A DNA stretch of 64,000 nt from Henckelia pumila (lineage: Eukaryota > Streptophyta > Magnoliopsida > Lamiales > Gesneriaceae): assembly GCF_033568475.1 (NCBI RefSeq), contig NC_133122.1:66177442-66241441 (forward strand), read 5' to 3'. The notes under the pieces were generated by a model. That model saw only the letters and a list, made by a program, of their open reading frames with translations. It was not told the origin of the DNA and did no database searches. How positions within the stretch are numbered: the first letter of the stretch is position 1; each line of letters starts with the position of its first letter. Of this stretch, positions 11,629 to 23,197 are shown piece after piece. A program made the translations under genes and the position numbers.

Positions 11629-13394
11629 TTTATATAAAGTATAAATAGTTTTTCCCTGTTTAATTTTAAATTTTTAGCAAAAATAATTTTAATTTCTTGA
11701 TATTTTTTTCCCTTCTCACCTCATCGTGGCACCAAATGGTCTGGAGCGCCCCAAATCCCATCGAAAACCAATATCTACAGAATGAATAAACATCACTGTC
11801 GGACAATATTTTTTCTGGAAACTACGATCAAATATTTTGTGAGACGGTTAAGATTAATTAATTTAGTTCACATTTACAATACAGATTATTAATATATTTG
11901 ATAAAAAATAATATTTTTTAATCGATAACTCAAATAAGATATTTGTCTCAAAAAAATAACCCGTAATGCATAAAAAATTTGGTTGTTTGTGATTTTGTGT
12001 ACCATTGACTCGTTAGTTTTATCAAGGCAAAAACAAAAACGAGAACTTAGATAATTTATTAGTTGGTGATTGGTGAACCACTTATATGACTTGGGGGAAA
12101 AAAGAAAAAGAAGATGTTAGAACTTCGATAAAATCTTAAATTAAAGTCTAAGTTGTGATGTTTAGCGAAAACGGCATTTCTTTCATATGCGTATAGAATA
12201 AGTTTTATTAAATGTCAAATAAGACAATATATCAAATTAAATATGACCCCGATTTTTATAACCGTCGGTGTCATTGATATTCGAGGATTCCAGAACTGAA
12301 TCGCTTCGATTCAATTTGAATTGAAATTTATGACCAATTTAGATACATAAGTTGTAACTTAAAAAATAGCTGAAATAGTTCAGTTTTTTTAAGTGCTTTT
12401 ATAAATATATATATAAAAAAACAGAAGCAGTTTTGACGTTTGGATAAATGTCAAAAATTGTTTTTATTTAAATTTTTAAATAGAATTAAAAGTAGAAACA
12501 GAAGCTGAAGTCGAAAAGCCAGAAATTCTAATTTCTAAAAAATTATTTTGTTAAGTGTTTTTTTAAAACAGCTTTTCTAACTAAACACTTCATTTCTTAA
12601 GAAAATCATTTTTAAAAAATGCTTTTTTTTTGAGTTAGCTTCTATAACCAAACACAGCCTTGTTAAACTTTTAATTTAAGGAAAAAAAATAGCATGAATA
12701 ATAAGGCTAACTAAAATTAATAATTTGAAAATTATAATACAAAATTGTTATAAATATATGTTTATTTAAAAAAAAATTAAAGTCAAGGATTTAAATTGAA
12801 GTTGGATAAATTAAATTTTCCGAGAACTTAAAATTTAAGATTAATTCACCGACTCCCAAAAAAAAAAAAAAAAAAGGAAAAACCTTCTACGTCAGGCTAA
12901 TTTAATTATGGTTTTGAGTCACTAATGTGATATTGATGTTTTGTTCCAAATGAACGGTCCCCGTAAATAGCTTTGACAAACAGAATGAATCATCACTAAA
13001 AATCATCCTTGTTTTAATCAATTAGTTTACGACAATCGCATTTAGGTGTAAGAATGGGCAACTTGATGATTACCCCACCAGGAAACAACACACCACTGCA
13101 ATTATATTTGCTGGAACCATTTTTGGTTTATTATGTGGCGTAGAAGAAGCACGAGGCTTCAAGAAATATCTTTCGTGAAAAAAAATGCTTTGGAATCGTC
13201 GTTTATTTTTATGAGACGAGTCTTCAACTCAATCAACATATTAAAAAATATTATTTTTTAATAAAGATATAGACTCTTTTCATAAATATAAAATATGATA
13301 CTTTCTCACAAAAGACCTACTCGTTTACAATTTTTCGATTCATATGAATATGATCATATAATACTAATAATATCGCAATAAGAAATGTTCATGA
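11629..13394. other. AT-rich spacer with a possible decayed MITE
   Basis: No gene is recognised. Around 12380-12660 there are AAGTGCTTTTAT and AAAATGCTTT-like blocks and a CCAAACACAGCC end, reminiscent of common plant miniature elements, but no target duplication could be fixed. A poly-A run lies at about 12858-12875. Confidence 0.35.
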
Positions 13395-14483
13395 CAGAGA
13401 CGGAGCTAGAGGGGGCGGTGGGGTTGCCGGCCCCTCAAATTTTTCCAAATTTTTTTGTTTGTATATATATATATCATTATGTAATTAATTAAATAAATAC
13501 TAATTAAAACTCTTTATCTAATTTCGCCCCTTTTAATTTTAAAAATTTATTAATATTTTTAATTTTATTTAAAAAAATGAGCTCTTACTATATTTGTGAG
13601 ATTAATGAATCTTTTTCATTAATGGAAAAAAATAAACACAAAAAGCCACATAATATGAATTACGTGCATTTGCAAAAATTTTGAAACAAATGTATTCGAT
13701 AATTAACAAATAAAAATAGTTACCTATAAATAAGCATTTAGATTTTTATTTTGATTTCTTGCATAATCAACAAATTTCGAGTGTATCAAATTACTAAAAT
13801 TATAATTACTATGAACTAATAATTTAGTATGTCATGGATATATTAATTAGATTTATTTAATTGCTTCGATTTTTATTATAAATATAGAACGTGACTATTT
13901 AGCTTTTATTGTAATTAAATATGAGTTTATCAAACGAAGTAAAAAATTTGTGTTTATAACATCTATTTGTTAATGTTGCACTTATACATATTTTGTTCAA
14001 AATTTTATAATTAATTAATTAATCACTACTTAGTTTAAAATTGTATAAAAATTTCATAATTAAATAATCACTACTTAGTTTGAAATTGTATAAAAAAATC
14101 GAGCATAATAAATTATATAAATATAATATACATGTAAATAAAAAAAATATATAGAATTTTAATTTTTAATCTACATTTTAAATATTTTCTTTGTAGTGAT
14201 TAAAATTTTAATTTTAATATTTTAAATATTGAAAAACTTTGAAATAGTTCTAACTCTTACGTAATTCAATATGAAAACATGTTTGATTTTTCTATTAAAT
14301 TTCACTATTATAAGAAATTCATTTTTTTTTTCAAAATTATAAAAAACTTTTCTCAATGATATCATTTAAAAATTATTTATTTATATTGTTATGTATTATA
14401 TATATTTTAATTTTTTTTAATAATCAAGCATTTCATAATACTAAATTGGCCCCCTCACATAAAAATCTCAGATCCGTCCCATG
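13395..14483. mobile_element. Decayed non-autonomous hAT-type element (1.09 kb)
   Basis: The left end CAGAGACGGAGCTAG and the reverse complement of the right end, CATGGGACGGATCTGAG, form imperfect terminal inverted repeats of the CAGGGGCGGAGC class. The flanks GTTCATGA (13387-13394) and GTTCATAT (14484-14491) match at 6 of 8 bases, the target-duplication length of hAT elements. Just inside both ends is a C-rich or G-rich block. The interior is AT-rich and non-coding. The imperfect ends and flanks indicate an old insertion. Confidence 0.65.
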
Positions 14484-14640
14484 GTTCATATATAACATGA
14501 TCGACTAATGATTGATTTACGGGATATTTACTGGCACACAGTTTTTACAAGTTACGGTTAATGAACGAAGATTTGAACACATCATATGCAAACATACTAG
14601 ATACTGGATCTGCGTAGGTTGTAATATGGACGACGATTCT

Positions 14641-15886
14641 TCATTTAAATGTGAATGTTACTGGAGTTAAATTACAAGCATGCAATATGGTGCACAGTTC
14701 TTTAGTTTCCAGCAACCGCTGAGCATACACCAGAGTGTACTGAGTCACCAAACTCTTGCACTGCAAATTCAAATTCAAATTCAAATACAAGTTTAAATCA
14801 AACATAATAAAATGCGTACCAATTTGATTTAGAGAACCATGATGCATATATGAGATGCGCGTTAGGGGTATGGAGTACGCCTCGCAAAAATATGGTTAGT
14901 TGGTTACCTTGTTGATATTTTTTCCAGTAGAACCACATGCCTTCATAAGCAGCTTAACTATCTCTAACTGAAATAAAATAAACAGAAGTTGAGATTCCGG
15001 CAGCCGAGTTAGTTCATGATGTAAGCCAGGTGAATTCATCACAATATGATCAATGAGTCATTGGATATATAATAATAGTATAAACTATTCAAATACTATG
15101 AACCAGAAAAGCTAGCACCAAGAATCTGAAAAAATAAGAACTTCATGTTTACTATTTACTAATCTGTAGCCCAAGTGTGTTAGTTACCTCAGTGTCAGGA
15201 TCCTTCAGCTTCTCTAAGGCCTCTGTAATAACACAATGACATAAATCACATTTGTCCTTGGAAACATACTGAGAAACGGATGCGTTTTTTCTGCAAAGGT
15301 CGACTTTCTGGCACAAATATGTAGGTTTCGATCTGAGATTAGTAAAGGGGCATAGAAGTCCACCAACACTATGCACTGCAAAGACAAAATTACCAAAGAT
15401 GGACTTGAAGTGTCAGGAACGATCAATCTACCAGAAAAAAAATACAAATATTGTGGCATCGAAAGAGACATTTCGCCGTACTTGAGGTGGAGTTCTAAAT
15501 ATAATGACTTCACCCCAAGATCATTGCCACACACAATGATGTGGCTAGCCAAATTTATCAAATACCTCCTTCTTGAATGGATGTATTTTAGTGCAAGCTT
15601 GGTGAAGGATACTGATGATCTCTGTTTGAGTTATGTTCTCTGCGAGATATTTAAGGGCTTCAGAAGCTAATTTTTTGCACAAAGTACACAGATCTTCCTT
15701 CTTTCTGAATTCTTCCATATGTTGAGTGTCTTCCAGTGACTGCAGATATGCTGGCCGGGGAATAGGCCCAAGTACTGCAATTTTAGCAGAAATCGCGACT
15801 ACAAAAGAAAAGGAAATAATGGATAGAAATACCTGAATTAAGTGTACTTTCTCAAGCAAAATGGTTGGCAGTAAGGTCTCTAGCAT
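14641..15886 (-). pseudogene. Saposin B domain protein gene, probably frame-disrupted
   Basis: Plant saposin-like proteins are small secreted or vacuolar proteins with two six-cysteine saposin B domains that bind lipids. The reading on the minus strand gives exon 1 15566-15886 (hydrophobic signal-like stretch, then a domain containing EDLCTLCKKL and NITQTEIISILHQAC), exon 2 15188-15375 (CIVLVDFYAPL, then PTYLCQKVDLC and KDKCDLCHCVITEAL), exon 3 14908-14967 (LEIVKLLMKACGS) and exon 4 14641-14760, ending HAC..TFK and a TGA stop. All splice sites are GT..AG. Exon 2 is 188 bases, and its two halves are in different frames; compared with the family about three residues between APLL and PTYLC are also missing, consistent with a deletion of about 10 bases. 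A sequencing error cannot be excluded. The start is uncertain: the ATG at 15886 is the first in frame. Confidence 0.7.
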
Positions 15887-16322
15887 AAGAGCACCAGCAG
15901 CTGCTGACTATGACTAAACATATGAGCACCCACCCTCGCGTCCATGCTGCAGAATGATACATAAATCTAAGGTTGTGTTGAAGGATTTGAAATCAATGAA
16001 TTTCGATTATAATTTTAGTGTTAACAATGTAAAATAGAAAAATCTCAAATTCATAGCTTAATTATTTACACATTACTTAGATGGAGTAAAAAGGATTTTA
16101 AATCACCACTTTATTGGATGAACTTGAAATCCATCACAACTACCATGAATTACTATATAAACATAAAAAAAGTGGATTTGATGTTTGTGGTGCTAATTCT
16201 CTAAACAACAAAAATGCATTTGAAATCCATGGATTTGAAATACTTCAATCCAAGCGAAGCCTAAAACTCAGAATGATATTTTGAAAAGAAACAAAGGCGG
16301 GGGCGCCTTAAAAAGTTGCAAT
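15887..16322. other. Spacer upstream of the saposin-like gene
   Basis: This should hold the promoter and 5' leader of the minus-strand gene. No clear TATA box was fixed. A GGCGGGGGCGCC block sits at about 16296-16307. Confidence 0.35.
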
Positions 16323-17566
16323 TAAGATGTAAATGAACCGAACTGTTCGCGAGCTATTCGGAGCTCGGCTCGTGAAAAAGCTCGTTCGGGCTCGTTCGTT
16401 AAGCTTATTGAGCCGAGCCCGAGCATAATTTTGAGCTCAAAAATTTTAACGAGCCGAGCCCGAGCTTAAGGATATTCTGCTCGTTAGCTCGCGAACATGT
16501 TCGTTAATAGGCTCGAAAGCTCGAGCTCGAGCTCGAGCTCGAGCTCGGCTCGTTTAGGTGGCTCATTAGCTCGGGCTTGGACTCGGCTCGTTTAATCGCT
16601 CGTTAGCTCGGCTCGTTTAATGGCTTGTTAGCTCGGCTCGTTTAGTGGCTCGTCAGATCGGGCTCGAGCTCGGCTCGTTTAGTGGCTTGCGAGCTCGGGC
16701 TTGGACTTGAGATTGGATCGTTTAGTGGCTCGTCAGCTTGAGCTCAGGTTCTGGATCGGGCTCGACTCATTTTTTTGGCTTGTGAAAATATATTAATTTA
16801 TATAGTTTCTCGAACTCGGCTGGTTTAGTTATTTATATGCTCATTGAGTAAATTTAAATCTATAATATTTTAAAAATTAAATTAAATATTCCTAGAAAAA
16901 CTTGTTTTTTTAAAATAATAAAATTTTGATTTGTATTTGAAATTTATATCAAAGTATTGATATGATATAATAAATTTATTTGTTTTTAAAATATTATTGT
17001 AAAAATTATTAATATTGTTTTTACATATATATGCACACGAAACATTTGTTTGAAATTATAAAATTGTGATAACATCATATCGAATTTTCAATTTTAAAAC
17101 AAAAATTAGTATATTGTAATAAATAGAAAATTGCTGATAAGTGATAACATCTAATCAAATATAAAATAAAATTTTTATATTAGCATATATTTCATTTATA
17201 TAAATGTTCACGATATGGAGACACAAAATTAATTGAAATAAAAAATTAGTTATAATATTCGATCAAATTTCAAATTGTGAAACCAAATTCATAATTTCAT
17301 TACAGATAGAATTTATGGATATTTTCACATATATATGGATACAAAAAAGTTAAGTGTAATTAAAAAATAATGATAACATTGAATCAAATTTAAAATTTTT
17401 ATAGAAAAAATAGATACATTATTATGCATCTATATCGTTTGTGAATATTTTTGCACACAAAAACTAGTTAAAATAAAAAATAGTGACAATATTATATCAA
17501 ATTTTGAACCAAAAAACATATATTTGATTATGTTTATTTCTTTTATTGGTAATTACGTTTTAGTAA

Positions 17567-17636
<70 letters not shown>

Positions 17637-19325
17637 AATTTGGTATCGTACGGACAACAATCTTAAGCACTTACATGGACAACAACTGATGTAACACTTT
17701 GCACATTCAATCAGTTATTGTTACATGAGTTGTTAACCACCTAGGTGTCTATGATTGTCAAGTAAAAATTTAAGGTAGAACTCAAAATATCTTAAATTTT
17801 AATATTAAATAATATTTTTTTTATTTTAGATTATAATTTTATGACATACTTCGGGTTATATTAACAAAATAATACAACCCTAATCAAATAAAAGGTATAT
17901 AGGTTTATAATTTATATTGTATTTAGTAATTTTGTTTACAAAAATACATGTATATAGCCATGAAAATACAAGAACAATTTTTTTCATTCATTTTATACAT
18001 TTTTTTTAATGATATTATTATCTATGTGAAGAAAAAATTAGGTATATATAATTGAGTTGAAAAGTTTATGATATAAATCATATCACACATTGGTATAATT
18101 AAATCATTATATATAATTAAAAGAATTTATGGAATAATAATATCATTTCATTGATATAGGTAATAAAAATAAGCTTATCAATTATCAAACAAATTATAAA
18201 ACCAAATTTTATTATGATTAAAACTTAAAAGTTAAAACTATGAATTCACTCTTGTTAAATAATATGATGTTTATATGTGATCATTAGAATTATTATGTAG
18301 AATGATGTTTTAAAACTATGTCACCATATAGGTGTCCATAAATTTGTGGTAGGCTGAAGTTTTTGTTAAAATATTTTCAAAACTTAATTTAATATTTTCA
18401 AAAATTTAGTTACAGACAACGACTTAATACATCATTTGCTAATGGAATAACTCTTCAAAAACAACAACTTATTTTCAGAAATTGTTTTTCATAATTATAA
18501 TAATTACCGATACGTTAGATACATACAAAATTATAAACATGTCGTAATTTAAAATTACCGATAATTATAACAACTAATTAAAATTATCGATATTTATAAC
18601 AACTAATTAAAATTACAAACGTATTTTAAAAAATGATCGTCGCATTCAATTTTCTGCTTGCTTATATTACTTTGTGATACTAACTTTATTTTTTATATTG
18701 CATGATGATTTTTAATTTTTATTAGAGATGATGTTGCGAAGAATGTTGGTTGCAGGATGTATTTAATTTTTATTGGAGATGCAGTTTGCACTTTTCTAAT
18801 GGTTTTTCTAATTTGGGTTTTTTATGTACAATGTAATGATGTTATATTGTTATTGTGTATCGTTGTAGTGGACTGTTGCATATGACATACATTTGATAAT
18901 TAATTTTATAGTTTTATTTATGTTTGTCATTTTTATTTTTTTAAGAAAAAATTAATTTTAGTTTATATAAAGATTTATATTTTGTATTTAAACTTCACGA
19001 GCTCGAAAACGAGCTCGAGCCCGAGACCAAGCCCACTTAACGAGCCAAAATACGAGCTTGCTTAACGAGCCAACGAGCTTGAAAACGAGCTCGTTTAACG
19101 AGCCAAACTCTAGCCAGGCTCGTTTCATATGATAAATGAGCCGAGCCCGAGCCCGAGCCGAGCCGAGCCGAGCCGAGCCCGAGCTTACAAATTCAATAAA
19201 CGAGCCGAGCTTTATTACCAAAGCTCGGCTGGAGCTCGAGCCGAGCTCGAGCCTCCACATATACCAAACGAGCCGAGCCCGAGCCTGATACTATTCGGCT
19301 CGGCTCGGCTCGTTTACATCCCTTA
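16323..19325. mobile_element. 3-kb element with GAGCTCG-rich subterminal repeats (hAT-like)
   Basis: The left end TAAGATGTAAATGAACCGAA and the reverse complement of the right end, TAAGGGATGTAAACGAGCCG, are related inverted repeats. About 450 bases at the left and 330 bases at the right are packed with short GAGCTCG, GCTCGGCTCG and CGAGCCGAGC motifs, mostly in opposite orientation at the two ends. The middle (about 16.8-18.95 kb) is strongly AT-rich with a (TA)n tract and no detectable transposase. Clusters of short subterminal motifs are typical of hAT transposase-binding ends. No clean target duplication is visible. The termini match the 489-bp element at 30767-31255, which does have one. 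Confidence 0.6.
17571..17628. repeat. (TA)n microsatellite
   Basis: There are about 29 uninterrupted TA units inside the 3-kb element. Confidence 0.95.
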
Positions 19326-20670
19326 GGCACATCAAAACAAATTATGCGTATAATATGTTAAACATCCATGACACAAATGCATGGAAGTAAACTATTTTCA
19401 CAGAACCAAGTCGTTTACGAGCTAGCTAAGAGGCCAAGCTAAACATTAGTTAAACTTCGTTTCTGTTGCAAGCAGCTTAAGTTGATTGCGCATGGGCTCA
19501 GCTAAGATCCTTCACGCACCTAAAATACAAGCGAAACAAATTATACTTGTGTCCTCATTACTTTTGCTTCGAACCCTTTTGCAATTGGATTGGAGTGTTT
19601 CAACTTTCAATGATCATTGGAGTCTATCTCACTGCATGATATGTCATACTATTTCACAACTCATTCTAGAGCAGTACTGAATTATAATAAATACCACATC
19701 AGTGCCTCAAAACTATGGCGAAACACATTAAAAGTCCTCATGGCAGTAACCAAACTTACAAGGAAATCCGTGGATTGTTCATGAAGCACGAGAAAAATAA
19801 TATTCCTATTACAAATTTATCAAATCCAATTAAAAGAAATGATAAGACGACTATCTTCTTACAACCAGCAGAATTACAAAATCTTTTGTTGGAAAACATA
19901 AACAAGCTCAATCGAACTCGTAGATCACAACTAAAACATGCACCCTGCAATGAATTTAACAGATAAGAAACCAAGAACAAAGAAGACTCTTCCGCGAATT
20001 ACTACGTAGGAATTCTAAAACACACTCACACAAGGAGTTAAAGAAAAGATGTATCTTTCCTTCAAGTGATGAGCAACATCAAGAGCCCCTTTACTTCCTA
20101 TATAAGCTTAAAAAGAAGTTTCGAATCATTGTGGAAATGATGTATCTTTCGAGTGTCCTGTGGCTGTAGACTTCCCTTCCAAAAAAATAAAGAGAAAAAG
20201 AAGTCTGACATTTAGACTCTTTGGCTGACACTTGACACATTTAAGGCTTGAACCATGAATAGATCAGATTGCTATTTGCTATTATAATATACTAGAGATG
20301 GCAATTTTGTTGTCAAATAAAAGAAGATAAGGACGGATGGATGTGACCATATGCGATAATTACATATCCATTGCGTGTATTATCTGGTGATGAATGCAAA
20401 ATCGTTAATATTGCAGTAATATTTGTGGTATACAACACAAATATTGGACCCAATTCGGAGTTGACCCCAAAACCAAGCAAGATAATCTGGCCAAATATAT
20501 ATTTGTTAATACAAGTTGTTTGCAAGAACCGGCTATTTTCGACCCAACTTGGCACTTTGCAAACACGATAATTATGTTATCAAAGTACATATTTAGATTG
20601 TCCCACAACACTAATTCGTGACAAATACCTATACACAACGAAAGTACTAGGAACACAGCGTTTTGCTGAT
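19326..20670. other. Spacer, no gene recognised
   Basis: The short open frames here show no known domain. The region lies downstream of the minus-strand WEB gene and upstream of the saposin-like gene. No repeat boundary was identified. Confidence 0.4.
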
Positions 20671-20844
20671 GATCCAGCAAAGTTCATCTTACGAGCTGCG
20701 ACACATCAAGATTGTACTTTGTTTCTTTTTCGTTTTTTTACTTTGCTTCGACATGAGGATCCAGCAAAGTTCATCTTACGAGCTGCGACACATCAAGATT
20801 GCACTTTGTTTCTTTTTTGTCTTTTTACTTTGCTTCGACATGAG
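20671..20844. repeat. 87-bp tandem duplication over the WEB gene 3' end
   Basis: Two adjacent 87-bp copies (20671-20757 and 20758-20844) both begin GATCCAGCAAAGTTCATCTT and differ at only a few bases. The copy at 20758-20844 contains the last codons and the stop codon of the minus-strand WEB-family gene. The other copy is downstream of the stop. Confidence 0.9.
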
Positions 20845-23197
20845 CAGGGTGATATGACCGAAACTGAACTTCTTTCTCTTTGCTGGAAGTCCATTGTTCT
20901 CTTTACCAGCTGCTGCTTTCTCAGCAGAGAGTGGAACAGTATTAGGTTTACTGCTAAGCATTTGTCCCAGTGACATTCTGCGCTTCCCCGTGTTCCTTTC
21001 TGCTCGTACCCCATTTTCGTAATCTTCAGTTAGAAGCAGTTTCCTGCTCAATATTTGCCCGATCGACAGAGTTGGCTTCAGGACTGGTTTTAGCTCATCA
21101 TCATCCACAAGATTCGGATAGTTTACGTCCAGCATGTGAGATTCTTTGCAGTGTAGGGATGAATGGGAGTTCTTAAATTTAGTAGAGTTATGAACAGAAC
21201 GTCGATTCTGACCACGATCGGATCTCCATTTACGAAGGGCCTCTTCCACTACCAGTTTACCTCTATTTGCTGCTTCAACCCTGCTCAATGCTTCTTCCAG
21301 AGCCTTTTTGCTGATTTTAACTTCTTCAGTTGCTTCTTCCACCTTTTTTAAGATGTACGAGTTTGATAGATTTGCTTCATCTACTCTAAGCATTGCATCC
21401 ATTTCCGTATCCTGACAAGCTTCCTTTGCATCTCGAGCTCTGGAGATCAAGGTTGAGTATTCCTCAAAAGTCAGTGTCACCCCTTCAGATTTCTGTTCAG
21501 AAGCACTGGATAGAGCTTTTATTTCTGCAAGAGCCACAGCTTCAGCAGCTCTGGCTGCTTCCTTCATCGTGTTCGCAGCAACCAACTTGATCTGAGCAGT
21601 CTTGATCGCATCCTTTGTCTGTTCAATCTCCGATAGTGCTCTCAAAACTTCCGATCTTGCAATGTTTCCAACATTCTTAAATTGTTCGGTCTCCGAACTT
21701 AGCCTTTGAAGCTCCCTCGTGACAACATCTGGCGGATGAGACGAACCATCTTGGACTTCAGAATCCTGGGACATCTCAAGCTTCTGTTTTGTTTGGTTTA
21801 GCTCATCTTCGAGAAATGAAATTTTGGAGGTATTGGAAGACAATCTTTGACGAGTCTTCTCAAGCAACATTCTTTCTGTCTCAATTTTGTTGTTGTACAA
21901 ATTAACCATGGCTCGAATATCTGAAAGATCGGTAGTAGTCCTTGTTAAGTTCATCTTAGCCTGTTTCAGCTCCATTAGAATAATCCCAGGGGATGCAGAG
22001 GCACACAGGCCCAAATGATCATTTTCATCGGGATGCTCACTCGTATTTCTTTCCAGATTTTCCTTATCTGCTGTTTTAACATCAAAACTCATGCTGTTAT
22101 TCTGCGAATTTTCGTTCGTGGAGACATTAACTTGCAAATCCTCTTTCTGCAACTTCAACTTTAATTCTTCAATGATCAATTTAGTAGTTTCCAACTCTTT
22201 TAAAACATCAAGTGTCTCCCGCTCCTTAGTAATCAATTCTCTCTCCATTTGCGCTGCATGCTCCTCCACTTTGACAATGTCAACCATCTGGTTATCATTC
22301 TGTCAATGACGATATCCGTTAAAAAGTATCAAAACAGCAAAAAATTAGTCAGCTAATGCACATCATGATAAAACAAATTTGGGTGGCTCGTCTTATCATT
22401 CAGGCAGATAGATCTCCAATCAGATTAGCAATAAAGGTTTAGACTTCAGATGAAATAAATGAACATTCTTTGCCCTTCATCTGGCAAACGTTCCCCAAAT
22501 TTCAAAAGCAGACCAGATTAAAAAATAAGGAACAACTAGAACATCTAATAAATAGTTGTAAGTTGACACTTTCAATTATAACCAGAAACAGCCGATAATT
22601 TCAATCTCTTCTTCTTTGCAAAATAGGCAGAGTGCAAGTGTTTACACAAGAACCTTATTCACATGAAAGAACAGAATTACCCCAAATCATGTTAACTTAA
22701 ACCACAATCCACAAACAAAATGCAATAATCTGGAGATAATTTATGACCATTTGAGGTTTTATGCACAATTAAAACTCAAAAGATGAAATCTTGGCTTAAA
22801 TTCAAGACTTCAGAACTCTACTCGCTAAAACAAGAAAAACATAAAAAGGAACCAAAATGACCAAAAGAAGGAAAGTGACACTACAAATTGCAACACTATC
22901 ACACCATTATCTCATAACATACATATCACCAGATAACAAAAACACTAAAATAAATAATCGGCAAACGAAAAAAAATTAACAAGAAACACACAATGCATTT
23001 GTACGTACACATGCAACCTGGGACGCACTCTTCGGGGAAATGGGTTTCCAGAAGGCCATCCCTCCAAACCGGCTCGCCGCCTCTTTCACCGACTCAAACG
23101 GCGCAGACGTGTCGATTTCAGCCCTCTCGGGACCGAGTTCTGTCTCAGGGTTCATCTCCGGAACCAGCTCAAGATTTTCCGGACTTTGCTCAGCCAT
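20776..23197 (-). CDS. WEB family coiled-coil protein (DUF827), At2g38370-like
   Basis: WEB/PMI2-family proteins are long coiled-coil proteins; the best-known members control blue-light chloroplast movement. Exon 1 is 23018-23197 (60 codons) and exon 2 is 20776-22299, both in phase 0 around a 718-bp intron, giving 567 residues. Exon 1 holds the N-terminal signature IDTSAPFESVKEAASRFGG. Exon 2 is almost entirely heptad-rich coiled coil (QMERELITKERETLDVLKEL and onward to about residue 420) with an alanine-rich middle. The C-terminal 130 residues are basic and repeat a short motif: SIGQILSRK, SLGQMLSSK, then SFGHI. From memory the closest Arabidopsis relative is the WEB protein At2g38370. The last codons lie in a tandem duplication, so the C-terminal tail may be recently altered. 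The exact physiological role of this subgroup is inferred. Confidence 0.88.

Noticed and set aside
19129-19326. Repetitive proline/arginine/glutamate-rich open frames on both strands
   Set aside because: They are translations of the GAGCCGAGC repeats at the end of the 3-kb element.
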